From Cristatella mucedo (Eukaryota; Bryozoa; Phylactolaemata; Cristatellidae): a stretch of 64,000 bases of DNA. How positions within the stretch are numbered: position 1 is the first letter of the stretch; every line of letters starts with the position of its first letter. A program made the position numbers and the translations under genes. Positions 1-10,040 of the stretch are shown here, in pieces. The DNA lies in assembly GCA_009760855.2 (NCBI GenBank), contig WPIO01000119.1:922001-986000 (forward strand), in the 5' to 3' direction. Under the pieces are notes generated by a model that was not told where the DNA came from, ran no database searches, and worked only from the letters and a program-made list of their open reading frames with translations.

Positions 1-440
1 TCCTTCGTACCTAGCTGAACTTCTGTACCAGTTCCAGCATGTTCGCGCCCTCAGATCCTGTGTGGACAACAATTTAGCTGTTCCATTCCTCAGCTTACAG
101 ACCGTTGGTGGTAGAAGCTTTAGCCTTGCAGGTCCTAGACTGTGGAACTCACTTCCCCAATCCTTAGGCAACGACAACAACTCTCCTACTGCCGACTATG
201 GCTCATCCTTTTCAGGGGTCCTGAGCTGATACTTCCAAGCTAATCACTACCTCAACTGCTCTCCTGACTCTGCTATGCTTCACAATTTCTCTTTGCTGCG
301 ACAGACGAAGTCTGTTGGCTACCGAATGCGTACCTAAAGCCGCTTAGGCTGTAAGTGTGCGATACAAAGCTCTCCTGCTTAACAACAATGAAGTCTTTAT
401 GACTTTTTAGAGTTACAGACGGAGATAAAACAACAACATA
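1..440 (+). mobile_element. LINE family B, 3' end (ORF C-terminus and 3' UTR)
   Basis: From base 2 a frame of 75 codons runs to a TGA at 227-229. It encodes the C-terminal part of a non-LTR retrotransposon polyprotein, with motifs such as LAELLYQFQ, RALRSCVDNN and AGPRLWNSLPQSLG that recur at 6798-7200. Other copies have TGC at the TGA position and read on to a stop after NSPA, so this TGA is probably a premature stop. The 3' UTR ends near base 440 in GAGTTACAGACGGAGATA followed by a short AACAACA tail. The 5' part lies outside the window. Confidence 0.85.
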
Positions 441-800
441 GCCTCTACCAAGTTGTCGGGGGCTGCCGTCTTAAGCTATTGTGACTTAGACGAAGCCATC
501 TTCTGTGCGATTTTTTCTGATCATAGATGGCCGGGAGAGCCCTGATTAGGTACCCTATAATCGGGTGGTTTCGGAATGTTAGGGAATATAGCATCCGCCG
601 GTAGTGTCTCCTCACGAGGCATGCACAAAATCATCCCAGCTGCACAAGAGGATCTACGAATTACCACAATTAACCGCAAACCTCTGTATCCAGGCTAAAA
701 ACAAACCGGGCATCGGGTTTCCTAGCTTGAACTTTGTTGTGGATATTGTAATACGCCTTTAATTGTATATCTACCCGCCGAATTCCAACGGATTATACAC
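441..800. other. Unassigned spacer
   Basis: Lies between the family B 3' end and the start of a family A copy. I see no open frame, repeat or RNA signal in it. Confidence 0.5.
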
Positions 801-2130
801 AGTGGTATTTTAAAAAAGGAGCAGCAACGTTGAATGTCTGTACCGCATGAGTACTCTCAAACTCACTTCTGATGATGAGATTGCCAGGAAAAACCTAGAA
901 ATTTGCTTCTAAGCTGATAATACTCAGTTATACCTTTGATTTTCACCCTCACAGCCCGCCTGCACATCGAACGCCCTTAGCTCCATTATTGATGACATTC
1001 AACACATGGATTGCAGCAAACTTTCTTTTATTGAATAAAATAAAATCAACTTCTAGTTATGAGCTAAGCGAGTCAGATTCAGAAATAAGATCACCTAGTG
1101 CTCACAATCGGCTCTGCTAGCATCTCTCTGCTTGAAACTGCCCAAAATTTAGTTATCCTGTTCCACAGTGACCTTTTATTAGACGACCACAACGGCTCCT
1201 CAGTAAAGTCTGCACACTTCATACTAGGTAGCAAGCTAAAATACTTAGGCTTGCTTAGTCTATAATACTGAATCTGGATGGTTCAATAGAATTGCGATAT
1301 CCGTCTTAAATTCTATAACTCAGTGCTTGCTGGTCTTCTGACCGATGCAATCAGGAGCTCACACTTGGCGAAAAACTCTGCAACTAAGCTAGTCGGTCGT
1401 GAGCTTTACTGTTGCCAGATCACGCCACTTCTAACCTACACCGAGCTGGTTTGGTCTAGCGGTTAAGGTGCTTGCTCCGACCGAGGTCTGACTGAGGTCA
1501 TGGACTCAAGCCCCAAGGCATATGTGAAGCGCCTGAATAGAGATTAAGTTTTCTTGGGGCTCTATATAAATGAATTATATTTAATTATTTATTTACACAG
1601 GTACCCAGTCAAGCTGCATGTCAACTTTGAGATTCTCTCACTCACGTTCAGGTCTCCTCATTATTTGGCTCCAGCCTATCTATTCCATTTACACTCCGGC
1701 TAGATAAGCGTCGCAGCACCAGCTTTCTCAATCTAATCGTTTAGCTACACCTCGAACAAACGTAAAATTCCTAAGAGAATGTGCCTCCAGTTAGTTTGCT
1801 CCTAAAGCTTGAAACTCACGTCCGACTTTAGGCGCGACATCGTTTAACTTAATTACATTAAAAACTAAAAACGCATGTATTTATCATAGCATGTAGTGGG
1901 TCAGTGTGATTTGTCATTTATGTGCTTATGTGTGCTCACACTATGCATGCTGCCGTTAACCACATTAGCATTCTTACCCTGTGTATGTCGCCTCTAAGAG
2001 TGTTTTGCTTGTTGGCACTGTGCATGCTACCACTAACCATACGATCAGGTTTCCTGTACAGCATATGTCAAGTTCCTAAGAAGAGATGTATCTATTTTGA
2101 TTGGCTTTGAAAGCGCATTGTTTTAATTAT
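800..2130 (+). mobile_element. LINE family A (L2-like), old decayed copy split by a SINE
   Basis: Nucleotide similarity to the good copy at 58602-60597 runs from the RT active-site region (near 890-930, where the FYADDTQLYL codons are broken by a stop) through the RT C-terminus, the 3' UTR phrase for GTGCATGCTGCCACTAACCA, and the start of the 3' stem-loop near 2090. Many stops and frameshifts are present and no frame is usable. A tRNA-derived SINE interrupts it at 1442-1598, and coding similarity resumes immediately after it at CAGTCAAGC. This is an old 5'-truncated insertion. Confidence 0.8.
1442..1598 (+). mobile_element. tRNA-derived SINE with LINE A-like 3' end
   Basis: The head carries a pol III A-box-like stretch (TCTAGCGGTTAAGG) and a B-box-like stretch (ATGGACTCAAGCCCC). 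The tail reads AAGCGCCTGAATAGAGATTAAG, then a complementary arm and an AT-rich end, mirroring the 3' stem-loop of LINE family A. TACAC occurs just before (1437-1441) and at the end (1594-1598) and is the likely target-site duplication. It sits inside an older family A LINE. Known SINEs of this type use the partner LINE's reverse transcriptase; here that is inferred from the shared tail. Confidence 0.8.
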
Positions 2131-2674
2131 CATTTATATTAATCTATGCGTGCTGCAACTCAAGCTTGTATACCAGCCGGGCCAGATAGCTGTAGTCCAG
2201 CTGTAGCAAAAGAAAAGCTTTCAGTGAAGTCTGTGCGAATATTACTTGTAGGGCAAGCAGTAAATTGTACATGATTAATTCAATTCAGTTTTAAGAAGTA
2301 AATATTAACTGGTATGAATGCTGAGGATTAAATCAATTAAGAGCCACTGTTTCTAAAAACAGGCTTAATTAGAAAAAAAAGTTATATACCTTATAACTTA
2401 GGTTTAGATGAGCCAACCGTTTCAATCTTCATCATAGGGCAATACAATTGCCGACCCTACAGTATTTAAAGTCTTTTATTATGCATTTTCGATATATCTG
2501 CAACTATTTGCACTGAATTTTCTGTATTTTTAAAAGCATATACTATCATCAAATTTATTAGCAGTATTTTCCACCTATCATACTGCATACATTTTTCCAA
2601 GTAAACTGCATGACCTATGCCTACATGACACCATTGTGCGAAATCTGAAATTAGTCAGTTTATTTGGTTTTTAG
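2131..2674. other. Intron sequence upstream of the first visible Ig exon
   Basis: AT-rich with no recognised repeat or exon. It ends in a pyrimidine-rich acceptor, GGTTTTTAG, at 2666-2674. Confidence 0.5.
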
Positions 2675-3045
2675 CACCTCACCGATTCGTAAATCTGTCA
2701 CCTGGCATAAAACCCCTGGCGAGTTTCCCAAAACTGGTGTATATTTTGGCATGATGAACTTCACCGTTAATTTATATTCGGTACGACCAGAAGATGAAGG
2801 TAACTACTCATGTTCCTACCCTACGTATGCAGGACCAAGTCTGTTTATTCAGCTCAAAGTAAAGAAACTTCCGGTGCCCTGGGATTCGCAACTGCAAGAT
2901 AAGTACGTGTTAACTGGGTCAAGTGTAACTTTTACCTGCCAAATAGACAGGGACTTGGTCGTGAACTTCACTTGGATTTTCAACCAAGCATTGGTAGCGG
3001 AACTACTCAAATTCACTGTCAAGACCAATACAGCCCATGAGTCAG
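2675..3045 (+). CDS. Ig superfamily receptor, exon 1 of 5 in window (two Ig half-domains)
   Basis: The 371-nt internal exon is bounded by acceptor TTTTTAG and donor AG|GTAAAC. The start is a splice site, not a start codon: the first base completes a codon begun in an upstream exon outside the window. It encodes 123 full codons. The first half is the C-terminal part of an Ig domain, with core Trp in SVTWHK and the strand-F signature RPEDEGNYSCSY. The second half begins the next Ig domain, with first Cys in SVTFTCQI and core Trp in NFTWIF. It ends in phase 1, matching the exon at 13386, which supplies the missing DTGTVTC half. NFT (twice) and NYS are potential N-glycosylation sites. This is an extracellular, probably adhesive or ligand-binding, part of a membrane protein. 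The orthologue is not recognised. Confidence 0.85.
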
Positions 3046-4659
3046 GTAAACTATTTAGCCGTGCAAAGCAATGCTCTTGAAAATATTGCGTTTTTATTGA
3101 AGCGAATGCTCAGTTTCAAACGTGATAGAGACGTTGAAAATTCTACTGAGACTATTTAAATGTAAATGTCTCTCTTGTCTATTTTTATTTTTTGGGTAAT
3201 TGAATTCGACCGTATCCTTTAACTTCAGTTGAAGTATGATGACGATAAATCGGTTAGATCTCAAGTCTATAAAGGTCTAAAACTCTTATTATATAAGCAG
3301 GTCCGAATAATTTATAAGTGCTTCCTTGATGTGGATGAGGGATAGTAAACAACCCATACATTCCATGGATAGGAGCCCCATCAATCGGTCCAACGTGTTC
3401 AGTTTAAGCATAGGCCATGAGAGATTAGCGAAGCACAACAGCTCTGAATTTGTAAAGATCTTTAGTGTTAACTGAATGACATTTGAAATATTTTCGAAAG
3501 AACGTATGGCGAGGCAAACTCAATTTTGGCTAATCAACCTCTATTTCTTGGACCTTCAAAATAGCCATTAATTTATTCAACTGTATTAAAACTCTGGTCT
3601 TTAACGGTAGATACAACTGATATGTTTTAGGGAGAACAGTTGAAAGGATAACCGTGTTAACAAATGGCTAGTCTCTCCCAGAGATATTTCTTACAATCAT
3701 CGTATTTTCAGCTCTTAGTTTTCTGGCATCATAGGCTGATGTATTCCAAAATCTTCTAATATTTTCCTGATATTGATATTAGCAGTATAAGACTATTTAA
3801 CTAAAGCGCTCAGGTACATAAATATATCTGAGGAGCTTTCTAACGTACTATATGTGAAAAAATTAAGGTATTTAATTGCTTAGTTTGAACTTTAAGGCAT
3901 CGCTTGCATTACGCAAAACATACAAGACTTTTAGGTAGGTAAAGCAAAGCTTTTAAGGTGAAAAAAGTTTTTAATAGGGAATCTAATCAAATCAAGATAG
4001 GATACAATTCTAGTAAGTAGTAACTCCAAGTTTTGTGAACATCAAAACTCGAAGAAGGGTTTACTAGGATCATAATTAGTTATTAAACAATGAAACAATC
4101 ATTTAGAACTGTCGACGAGCTATCGTAGTTCCACTTAGATCCCAGGTACTTGGCATATGTACGTGATCTTTAGAACGAGGAATCCTAAAGCATGTGACAG
4201 CCATTCTAACTAAATACGCTCCTCGATGAAAGGCCAGGACCATTCGACAAGAACTCGATAAACATAGCAGCAGCTGCGAAAGTCACTACAGCCAAATTTA
4301 ATTGTAGAGTTTGGCTTAGCATGTTGGCTTGTTACTATTCGCATTTTACGACGTGATATTAACTAATCGCCGAAGTTCGTTGAGTTGTCAAATTGGCAAA
4401 AAGTAGATCGGCTGCAAAATCCTTGTCTCTACAATCCTACATTTTAATGTAACATACATAATAATAACCAAGTTCGTTGTTAAAATGTATTTTACCGTTT
4501 TGTAAAAAATTATTTCAGATCGAAATATCTAGATTCTTGCAGAAGCAACCAGGCAATTTCCGGCCAAGCAATTAAGGTGAAATTTTCTGAATATGCGGCG
4601 TTTTTTCTAAATAGCATGCCTGTTATAACAACCTCAATTTACAAAGCTGTGCGGCAGCA
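3046..4659. other. Intron sequence, nothing recognised
   Basis: First part of the 10.3 kb intron between the exons at 2675 and 13386. AT-rich; I see no exon or repeat in it. Confidence 0.5.
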
Positions 4660-4689
4660 AAGATAGAACTATAGAAGTACACGCTGCTA

Positions 4690-5241
4690 GACAAGCAATT
4701 TTCTGAGACCACTCCACCCGGGTTCTCATTCTATCAGTCCATGCGTTCTGACAAGGATGGAGGCGGGTTGCAGTTGTTGTCCGCGAATCGTATGACTATA
4801 AAATGTGCAGTTTCTCGGATGGGCCATCGTTTAAATCAGTTGCAATTAGGTTAATCAAAGACAATGCCTCGCACTGCTGGGATATACCGGCCTCCTTCTG
4901 GCTGTCTAAACTTGTTTATAGAGGAGTTTTCAGAGTTCCTCGCTAAAATATTTATGTATGACAGGCCTTTACTGATTTTAGGAGACTTCCATATTCACGT
5001 TGACAACCCTAGCAACAGCCAGGTCCGCTCATTTTTTGACTGTCTGGATAATTTTGGTTTGGCCCAACACGTTAATCGTAGCACCCACACCAGTGGCCAC
5101 ATTCTAGATCTCGTCATCACTAAGGATGTCTTCCCCACGGACCTTGTGGTGTGCCCACTGACACTCTCAGATCATTGTTCGGTCTCGTTTACTGTTCCTG
5201 CTCCCTTCTACGTACAGAGTAATGTCGGACTTGTCAAATGA
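4690..5241 (+). pseudogene. LINE family B endonuclease domain fragment
   Basis: The frame closed by the stop at 5239-5241 reads GIYRPPSG, LLILGDFHIHVD, FGLAQHVNRSTH, SGHILDLVIT and LSDHCSV in order. These match the GDFN, H-x-LDLV and SDH motifs of APE-type endonucleases in non-LTR retrotransposons, which nick the target DNA for target-primed reverse transcription. The first catalytic Asn of GDFN is His here (GDFH), which suggests loss of activity. Sequence before 4864 (TPPGF, SDKDGGGL) continues the domain in another frame, and a stop codon interrupts it near 4850. Confidence 0.8.
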
Positions 5242-5661
5242 CGGAACTTACAAAGCATTGACATGGACAAATTTTTGAAATCTGTTTTTAATGCAGGTCT
5301 TCATGACCTGCATTCAGACTCGACCGGAAGCCTCGATACCCTCACTGATGCTATGATCATGACACTCAGGAGTGCTCTTGATAAGTATGCTCCCGTTCAT
5401 TACATCCTTGTTCAAAGTCGTGGAGATTCCTTTCAACTTACAAAGAAACTCCTAAAGATGCGCCGGGTTAGGCAAAGACTTTAACGTCGTTTCAAGAAAT
5501 CGTGGTCTGATGCAGATCTAGTCAATTTCAAAGACTTCCTTCGAGTTTACACCCTAAATCTTAAAAAACCAGGGCTGCCTTTTTCATTAGAAAGCTGAAT
5601 TCCTGCCAGTCGGACGCTAAACAGATTTATAAGACGAGTAACCCATCTACTGGCCAATCTT

Positions 5662-6519
5662 GTGAAGTCTGACTACCCAGATATTAAGTACTCAGCCGAA
5701 AAGTTCTCAGCCTTCTTTACTGAAAGAATTGTGCACATTCGTGCCTCTATTACGCCCCCTCCGACTATAGCGAACTCAGTTCCACAACCTTTGACCTTTC
5801 TTAAAAGGTTATCCGAGATTTCTGAATACGATGCGGCTACCTTAATAAGGTCTGGCAAAAAGAGCTCGTCTCCTGAAGACCCTATACAGTCATCTCTGTG
5901 GTCTGCACTAGCAGACCAACTTAGCCCTGTCATAACCAGGATTTTTAATGCTTCTTTGGGAAAAGGGGTCGTCCCCAAGTCCTTCAAATTGGCAATCGTT
6001 AGTCCCATTCTTAAAAATCCTGGATTAGATAAAGAAGAGGCAGCACTCCACTGAAACTGCTCTCCTCCGTGTTAACAATGACATTGTACATTGCAACGAC
6101 GACGGGAATGTCATTGCCCTAGCTCTGCTAGATCTGTCTGCTCCCACACCATTGATCACGAGGTTCTGCTTGAAAGATTGAGAACAATGATCGGTCTGGT
6201 GGACGAAGCACTGGCTTGGTTTAAATCGTACTTGTCCGATCGAGTTCAATCCGTGTCGTGTGGGGGTCAGGTCTCACAATCGAGAAGGGTCACCTGTGGA
6301 GTCCCTCAAGGATCCGTACTCGGCCCCTTGCTGTTCTCCATTTATATACAACCTCTGGGAAAGGTGATAAAGGCCCATGAAATAGGATATCACTTCTATG
6401 CTGATGATACTCAGTTGTATTTTTCATTCAAACCGTCGGGATCGGCTGCAGCGACTAAGAAACTGAATTCTTGCCTTGCCGATGATCAATCCTGGATGTC
6501 GGAAAACTTCCTGAAATAA
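5662..6519 (+). pseudogene. LINE family B reverse transcriptase core, broken
   Basis: Two open pieces cover it. Codons from 5662 to ~6045 encode the RT N-terminal region (AEKFSAFFTERI, SSPEDPIQSSL, VPKSFKLAIVSPILK). Codons from 6091 to 6519 encode TIDHEVLLERL, TCGVPQGSVLGPLLFSIY and the active site YHFYADDTQLYFSF, with both catalytic Asp residues kept. A deletion with a frameshift at ~6040 and a stop after NFLK at 6519 break it. The palm motif LLDLSA is out of frame with the rest. Reverse transcriptase activity is known for the family, but this copy cannot make a full protein. Confidence 0.8.
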
Positions 6520-6797
6520 ATTATGATAAACCCAAACTGCTGCTCACGGGACACCCTAAGCGTGTGGCTGGATTAAAGGGCTTTGCTGTTCTAATAGGTG
6601 ATGCTATTGTGCGACCATTCCCACTTGCTCAAAATTTAGGTATCGTTTTCGACAATGCCTCAATTTTAAAAGCTTCATCAGAAGACTGCTTCTACAGCTA
6701 ACCATCACGTGCAATCCCTATCCAAGATTAGAAGCTGTCTCTCACAGTTGATCGTAAACAATCTAACTATCTCCTCAGTTCTGTCTCAGCTTGATTA

Positions 6798-7469
6798 TTG
6801 CAATTCCTTATTGGCTGGGCTGCCAAAAAAGCTATTAAGCCATTGCAGCAGACTATGAATATGGCTGCAAGGCTAGTTTTCAAGTACGAGCGGTTTGAGC
6901 ACCTGTCTCCTTTGCTAAAAGAGCGAGGATGGATGCCGGTTGAGCAACGGATACAGAGCAAAATTCTTATTCTGACCCACAAGGCCAGCCACGGCTTGGC
7001 TTCATTGTACCTAGCTGAACTGCTGCACCAGTTCCAGCCTGTTCGCGCCCTTAGATCCTGTGTAGACAATAATTTAGCTGTTCCATTCCTCAGCTTAAAG
7101 ACCGTCAGTGGCAGAAGCTATATCTTTGCAGGTCCTAGACTGTGGACCTCGCTTCCCCAATCCTTAGGCAACGACAACAACTCTCCTACTGCCGACTATG
7201 GCTCATTCTTTTCAGGGTTCTTGAGCTGCTACTTCCAAGCTAATCACTACTTCAGCTGCTCTCCTGATTCTGCTATGCTTCACAATTTCTCTTTGTTCCG
7301 ACAGACGAAGTCTGTTGGCTATCGAATGCTTATCAAAAGCTGCTTAGGCTGTGAGTGTGATATACAAAACTCTCCTGCGGAACACTCACCTGGTCTTTAT
7401 GACTTTGTGAAGTTAAAGAAGGAGGTACACAATAGGCATTCTGAATGGCGTTTCGAATTCAAGGCATGA
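6798..7469 (+). pseudogene. LINE family B RT C-terminal region
   Basis: A 223-codon open frame carries the thumb and C-terminal motifs: KPLQQTMNMAARLVF, LKERGWMPVEQRI, LILTHKASHGLASLYLAELL, RALRSCVDNNLAVPF and AGPRLWTSLPQSLG. It matches base 2 onward of the window and the end of the copy at 12625. The last ~35 codons are read-through of 3' UTR because the family stop after NSPA is lost. It is separated from the RT core by frameshifts between 6520 and 6797. Confidence 0.8.
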
Positions 7470-8195
7470 ATACAGCTGTACTGCATACGTTTAATAAATG
7501 TAATTGTATTTTGGACTAGGTGAAAGCATTTTCATGAGGAAGAGAATAAATACTTGTTAAAGCAAGTTTCCATTACTAAAATAAAGTCATCAAGCTCTTA
7601 GCTTACTCAAACTCTGAGCTAAGCTATTTAATTAACTTTAGTTTTAGAAAAAAATACACACTTCTAACCAAACTTGAGTAAAGCTGTTGAAGCTGGTGCC
7701 CAATGGGCCAGCCGCGCCTGCCTACGGCTACTTTGTACAAAGGCTGCTCCATGCTTAGGCTTCGCGGCTAGATTGATTCCGTTGGATTTTCTGAGGCTTC
7801 TTTTGAGTCAGTGAGAATACATTAGAGTGCAGTGCCGCTAGTTTTTCAAGCTACCGTAAACTTTCACTGAAAAGTGTGTAGCAAATTTAACGTTAGTTTA
7901 AGATCGTAATGAGAAAGCATTTAATATCCCTTCTGAGCATGGATAATGTGTATGGCCATTTTTTCTAATTCAGGCAGCAGACCTGCAAACAAAGTAGCTA
8001 GCTGATCAATGATTATCCTTGTCCAAACATAGAACCGATCATTACGCTTTGGGAAGACATGCCTGTACTACTGAAAGAAGCAGTGAAGGACTTCTGAAAT
8101 ACAGAGTTGCAGGGATCCCTGTCGTCAGAGCTGTAAGGGCGCTGCAACAGTATAATACCGAGTAGGAGCAATCTATAAGTATGTATCAGTATAAG
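7431..8195. other. Intron sequence, nothing recognised
   Basis: Between LINE B and a SINE. A somewhat GC-richer patch near 7690-7780 has no open frame I can support. Confidence 0.45.
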
Positions 8196-8335
8196 TATAT
8201 AAAAATGTATATATAGCCCCTTAAGAGAACTTAATCTCTGTTATGGGGCTTCGCATATGCCACAGGGCTCGAGCCCACGACCTCGGCCAGATCTTGGTCG
8301 GGACGAGTACCTTAACCACTCGGCCAAACAAGCAA
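8196..8335 (-). mobile_element. tRNA-derived SINE (same family as 1442)
   Basis: On the minus strand the head reads TTGGCCGAGTGGTTAAGG (A box, Leu/Ser-tRNA-like) and GTGGGCTCGAGCCC (B box). The tail is AGCCCC, then AGAGATTAAGTTCTCT, then GGGGCT, followed by a TATATA end. The outer stem is AGCCCC/GGGGCT instead of the LINE A AGCGCC/GGCGCT, so both arms changed together and pairing is kept. It is in an intron, antisense to the Ig gene. Confidence 0.82.
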
Positions 8336-8774
8336 AGCAACTCCCTAACGCTCGGCTGTAACGTATATGCCAGTAACTTGCTGTCTACTTCCCATGCGGC
8401 CATTGCCGTCCTGGCAAGCCTTACACATATGCAGAACGGCATTCTCATTCTTCAGACAACTGAGCTCATTTTCGAAAGTCTACACGGACCATTAATTATG
8501 GCCTCACCATCAGAAGTCCCAACTGCTACACCATGTGCCTTAATCAAATCGTCAGTTAGTTTTCCTTAAAGGTGAATTGGGTTCAATGGCAGTTCAATCG
8601 AATTCATAGCACCCTATGTATCAAAAAACTATTTACTTACAGAATTAAACTGCTATTTGACGCGATATCATGCATAATTTATAATGTATGAAGCCACTAT
8701 ATTGTATTGATCGGTAATGGACCTCCACTCCTGATTATATCAAGTAAGTAAGACTAGTGATGATACCCAGGACT
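8336..8774. other. Intron spacer, nothing recognised
   Basis: Short non-coding stretch between the SINE and a LINE B remnant. No supported feature. Confidence 0.45.
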
Positions 8775-9060
8775 TTTTCTGTAGCCCACTCATCGCTTAG
8801 GTGACTTTCGGAACGCTTATTGTACTTATGAGACTTCATTAAAGACAAATACAAGAGAGTGAGAAGTATAGCTGAGGACGGAGGGCATTTGAAAAAGTGA
8901 GCAGCATATGAAGGATGCAGAACACGATCCCTTAAAGGTATTCGCTACGGTCAACAGCAGGAGAGTGCACATGGTGTCCAGAGAATAGCAGAGGTGAAGT
9001 CCACAGTATATAACCTCTGCTGCATGGCCTCTTGTCACCAGCTGTCCTTAAGAGTCTCAA
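8775..9060 (-). mobile_element. LINE family B, old 3' remnant
   Basis: CTGTAGCCCACTC at 8779, followed by degenerate matches (CGCTTAGGTGACTTTCGGAACGC) and GCAGGAGAGTG near 8960, aligns in order with the minus-strand copy at 19838-20020. It is much more decayed than the other copies and has no usable frame. Confidence 0.6.
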
Positions 9061-9227
9061 TTGAACAGTTACTTTATTGCTCACATATGTCTTGATAACA
9101 AGAGGTCATGAAAACCAGTTAAGCCGGTAAGTTAAATATAAAAGATCCAACTAATTGTAGGCTTTGCGGATAATTCCAGAAACTTTACTCGGTATCAACT
9201 GGGAGCAATCGCAGCTCCTTCATTAAG
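9061..9227. other. Spacer between two LINE remnants
   Basis: No recognised feature. Confidence 0.4.
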
Positions 9228-9848
9228 TAATAATAATAATAATAATAATGCACTTGATAAAGCGCCCTCGGAGAACTTAATCTCTTTCTAGGCGCTTTAC
9301 ATTTGCTGTAAAGTGAAATTCAATTGAATGGTATGTAAAATCATGCTTTAAAAACAAACTAAATGAATAATATGGTTAGGGGTGACATGCACAGTGTCAG
9401 CATGCAAATGTGGTTAGTGGCAGCATGCACAGTGTCAGCACGCATAAGCTCATGAAGAACGAATCACGGCGACCCACTAAATGCTGTCCTAAATAAGTGT
9501 GTTTTTAAGTTCCTTTTAAATGTGGTCAGGTCAGGCGATGTTCCGACGCAGGTAGGGAGGGAGTTCCAGGCTTTGGGAGCATACGAACTAAATGCACGGT
9601 CTCCAAAGGATTTAAGGTTTGCACGAGGTATTTGTAGACTGTTGGATTCCGAAAAGTGGGGGGGTGGTACGATGCTTGGCCTGATGGGGTAGTATATCTG
9701 AGAGACGGGCTGGAGCCATAGAATGAAGGGACCTAAGAGTGAGCGACAAAACCTTGAAGTCAATCCGTTGCTTGACTGGTAGCTGGTGCAGGTCGGCGAG
9801 AAGTGGAGTAATGTGGCAACTCCGACGCTCACGGCAGACAGGCCTTGC
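9228..9848 (-). mobile_element. LINE family A, 5'-truncated 3' copy
   Basis: It begins with an (ATT)n-type tail (9228-9249), then the 3' stem-loop (AAAGCGCC..GGCGCTTT on the minus strand), the 3' UTR, and the RT C-terminal codons. The minus frame ending near 9464 encodes SFGDRAFSSYAPKAWNSLP and FKRNLKTHLFRTAF. It stops at the sequence for CGGCAGACAGGCC, within the RT C-terminal region. It is quite well preserved. Confidence 0.88.
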
Positions 9849-9899
9849 TACGTTGCTTAAAACTTAAAATGTATTGACTTCCCTTGCAGACAAAATAAT

Positions 9900-10040
9900 C
9901 ATTCCTAAACAAACTTTGCTTGTTTCACGTTTCATTGATCACTATTCCACTGACCATTTGACCGTGCTTCCTTAGCCGCAAATTTAAAGTGCCTAGAAAG
10001 AGTTCGACTTTCCTGAGGGCAATCTAGCAAATTCATTGCC
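9900..10040 (+). mobile_element. LINE family A, short 3' end in opposite orientation
   Basis: Contains the 3' UTR phrase with ACCATTTGACCGTGCTTCC, the first stem arm in the diverged form AAAGTGCCTAGAAAGAG, and the returning arm CCTGAGGGC. It lies only ~50 bp from the end of the minus copy at 9228-9848. Confidence 0.7.

Larger units (their letters stand above)
4660..7430 (+). mobile_element. LINE family B (L2/CR1 group), longest copy, with endonuclease and RT
   Basis: Read in pieces, it holds in order an AP-type endonuclease (4690-5240), a connector (5260-5640), the RT N-terminal region (5662-6040), the RT core with FYADDTQLYF (6091-6519), the thumb and C-terminus (6520-7370) and a 3' UTR ending near 7430 at GGAGGTACAC. 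The frame is broken many times. At ~6040 the sequence jumps from LDKE to the codons for KRQHSTETALL, so ~100-150 bp of RT (where 'NYRPVSLL' is found in the related element) is deleted. The native stop after NSPA has changed from TAA to GAA, letting that frame run on to 7469. The copy lies in the first visible intron of the Ig receptor gene, same orientation. Confidence 0.88.
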
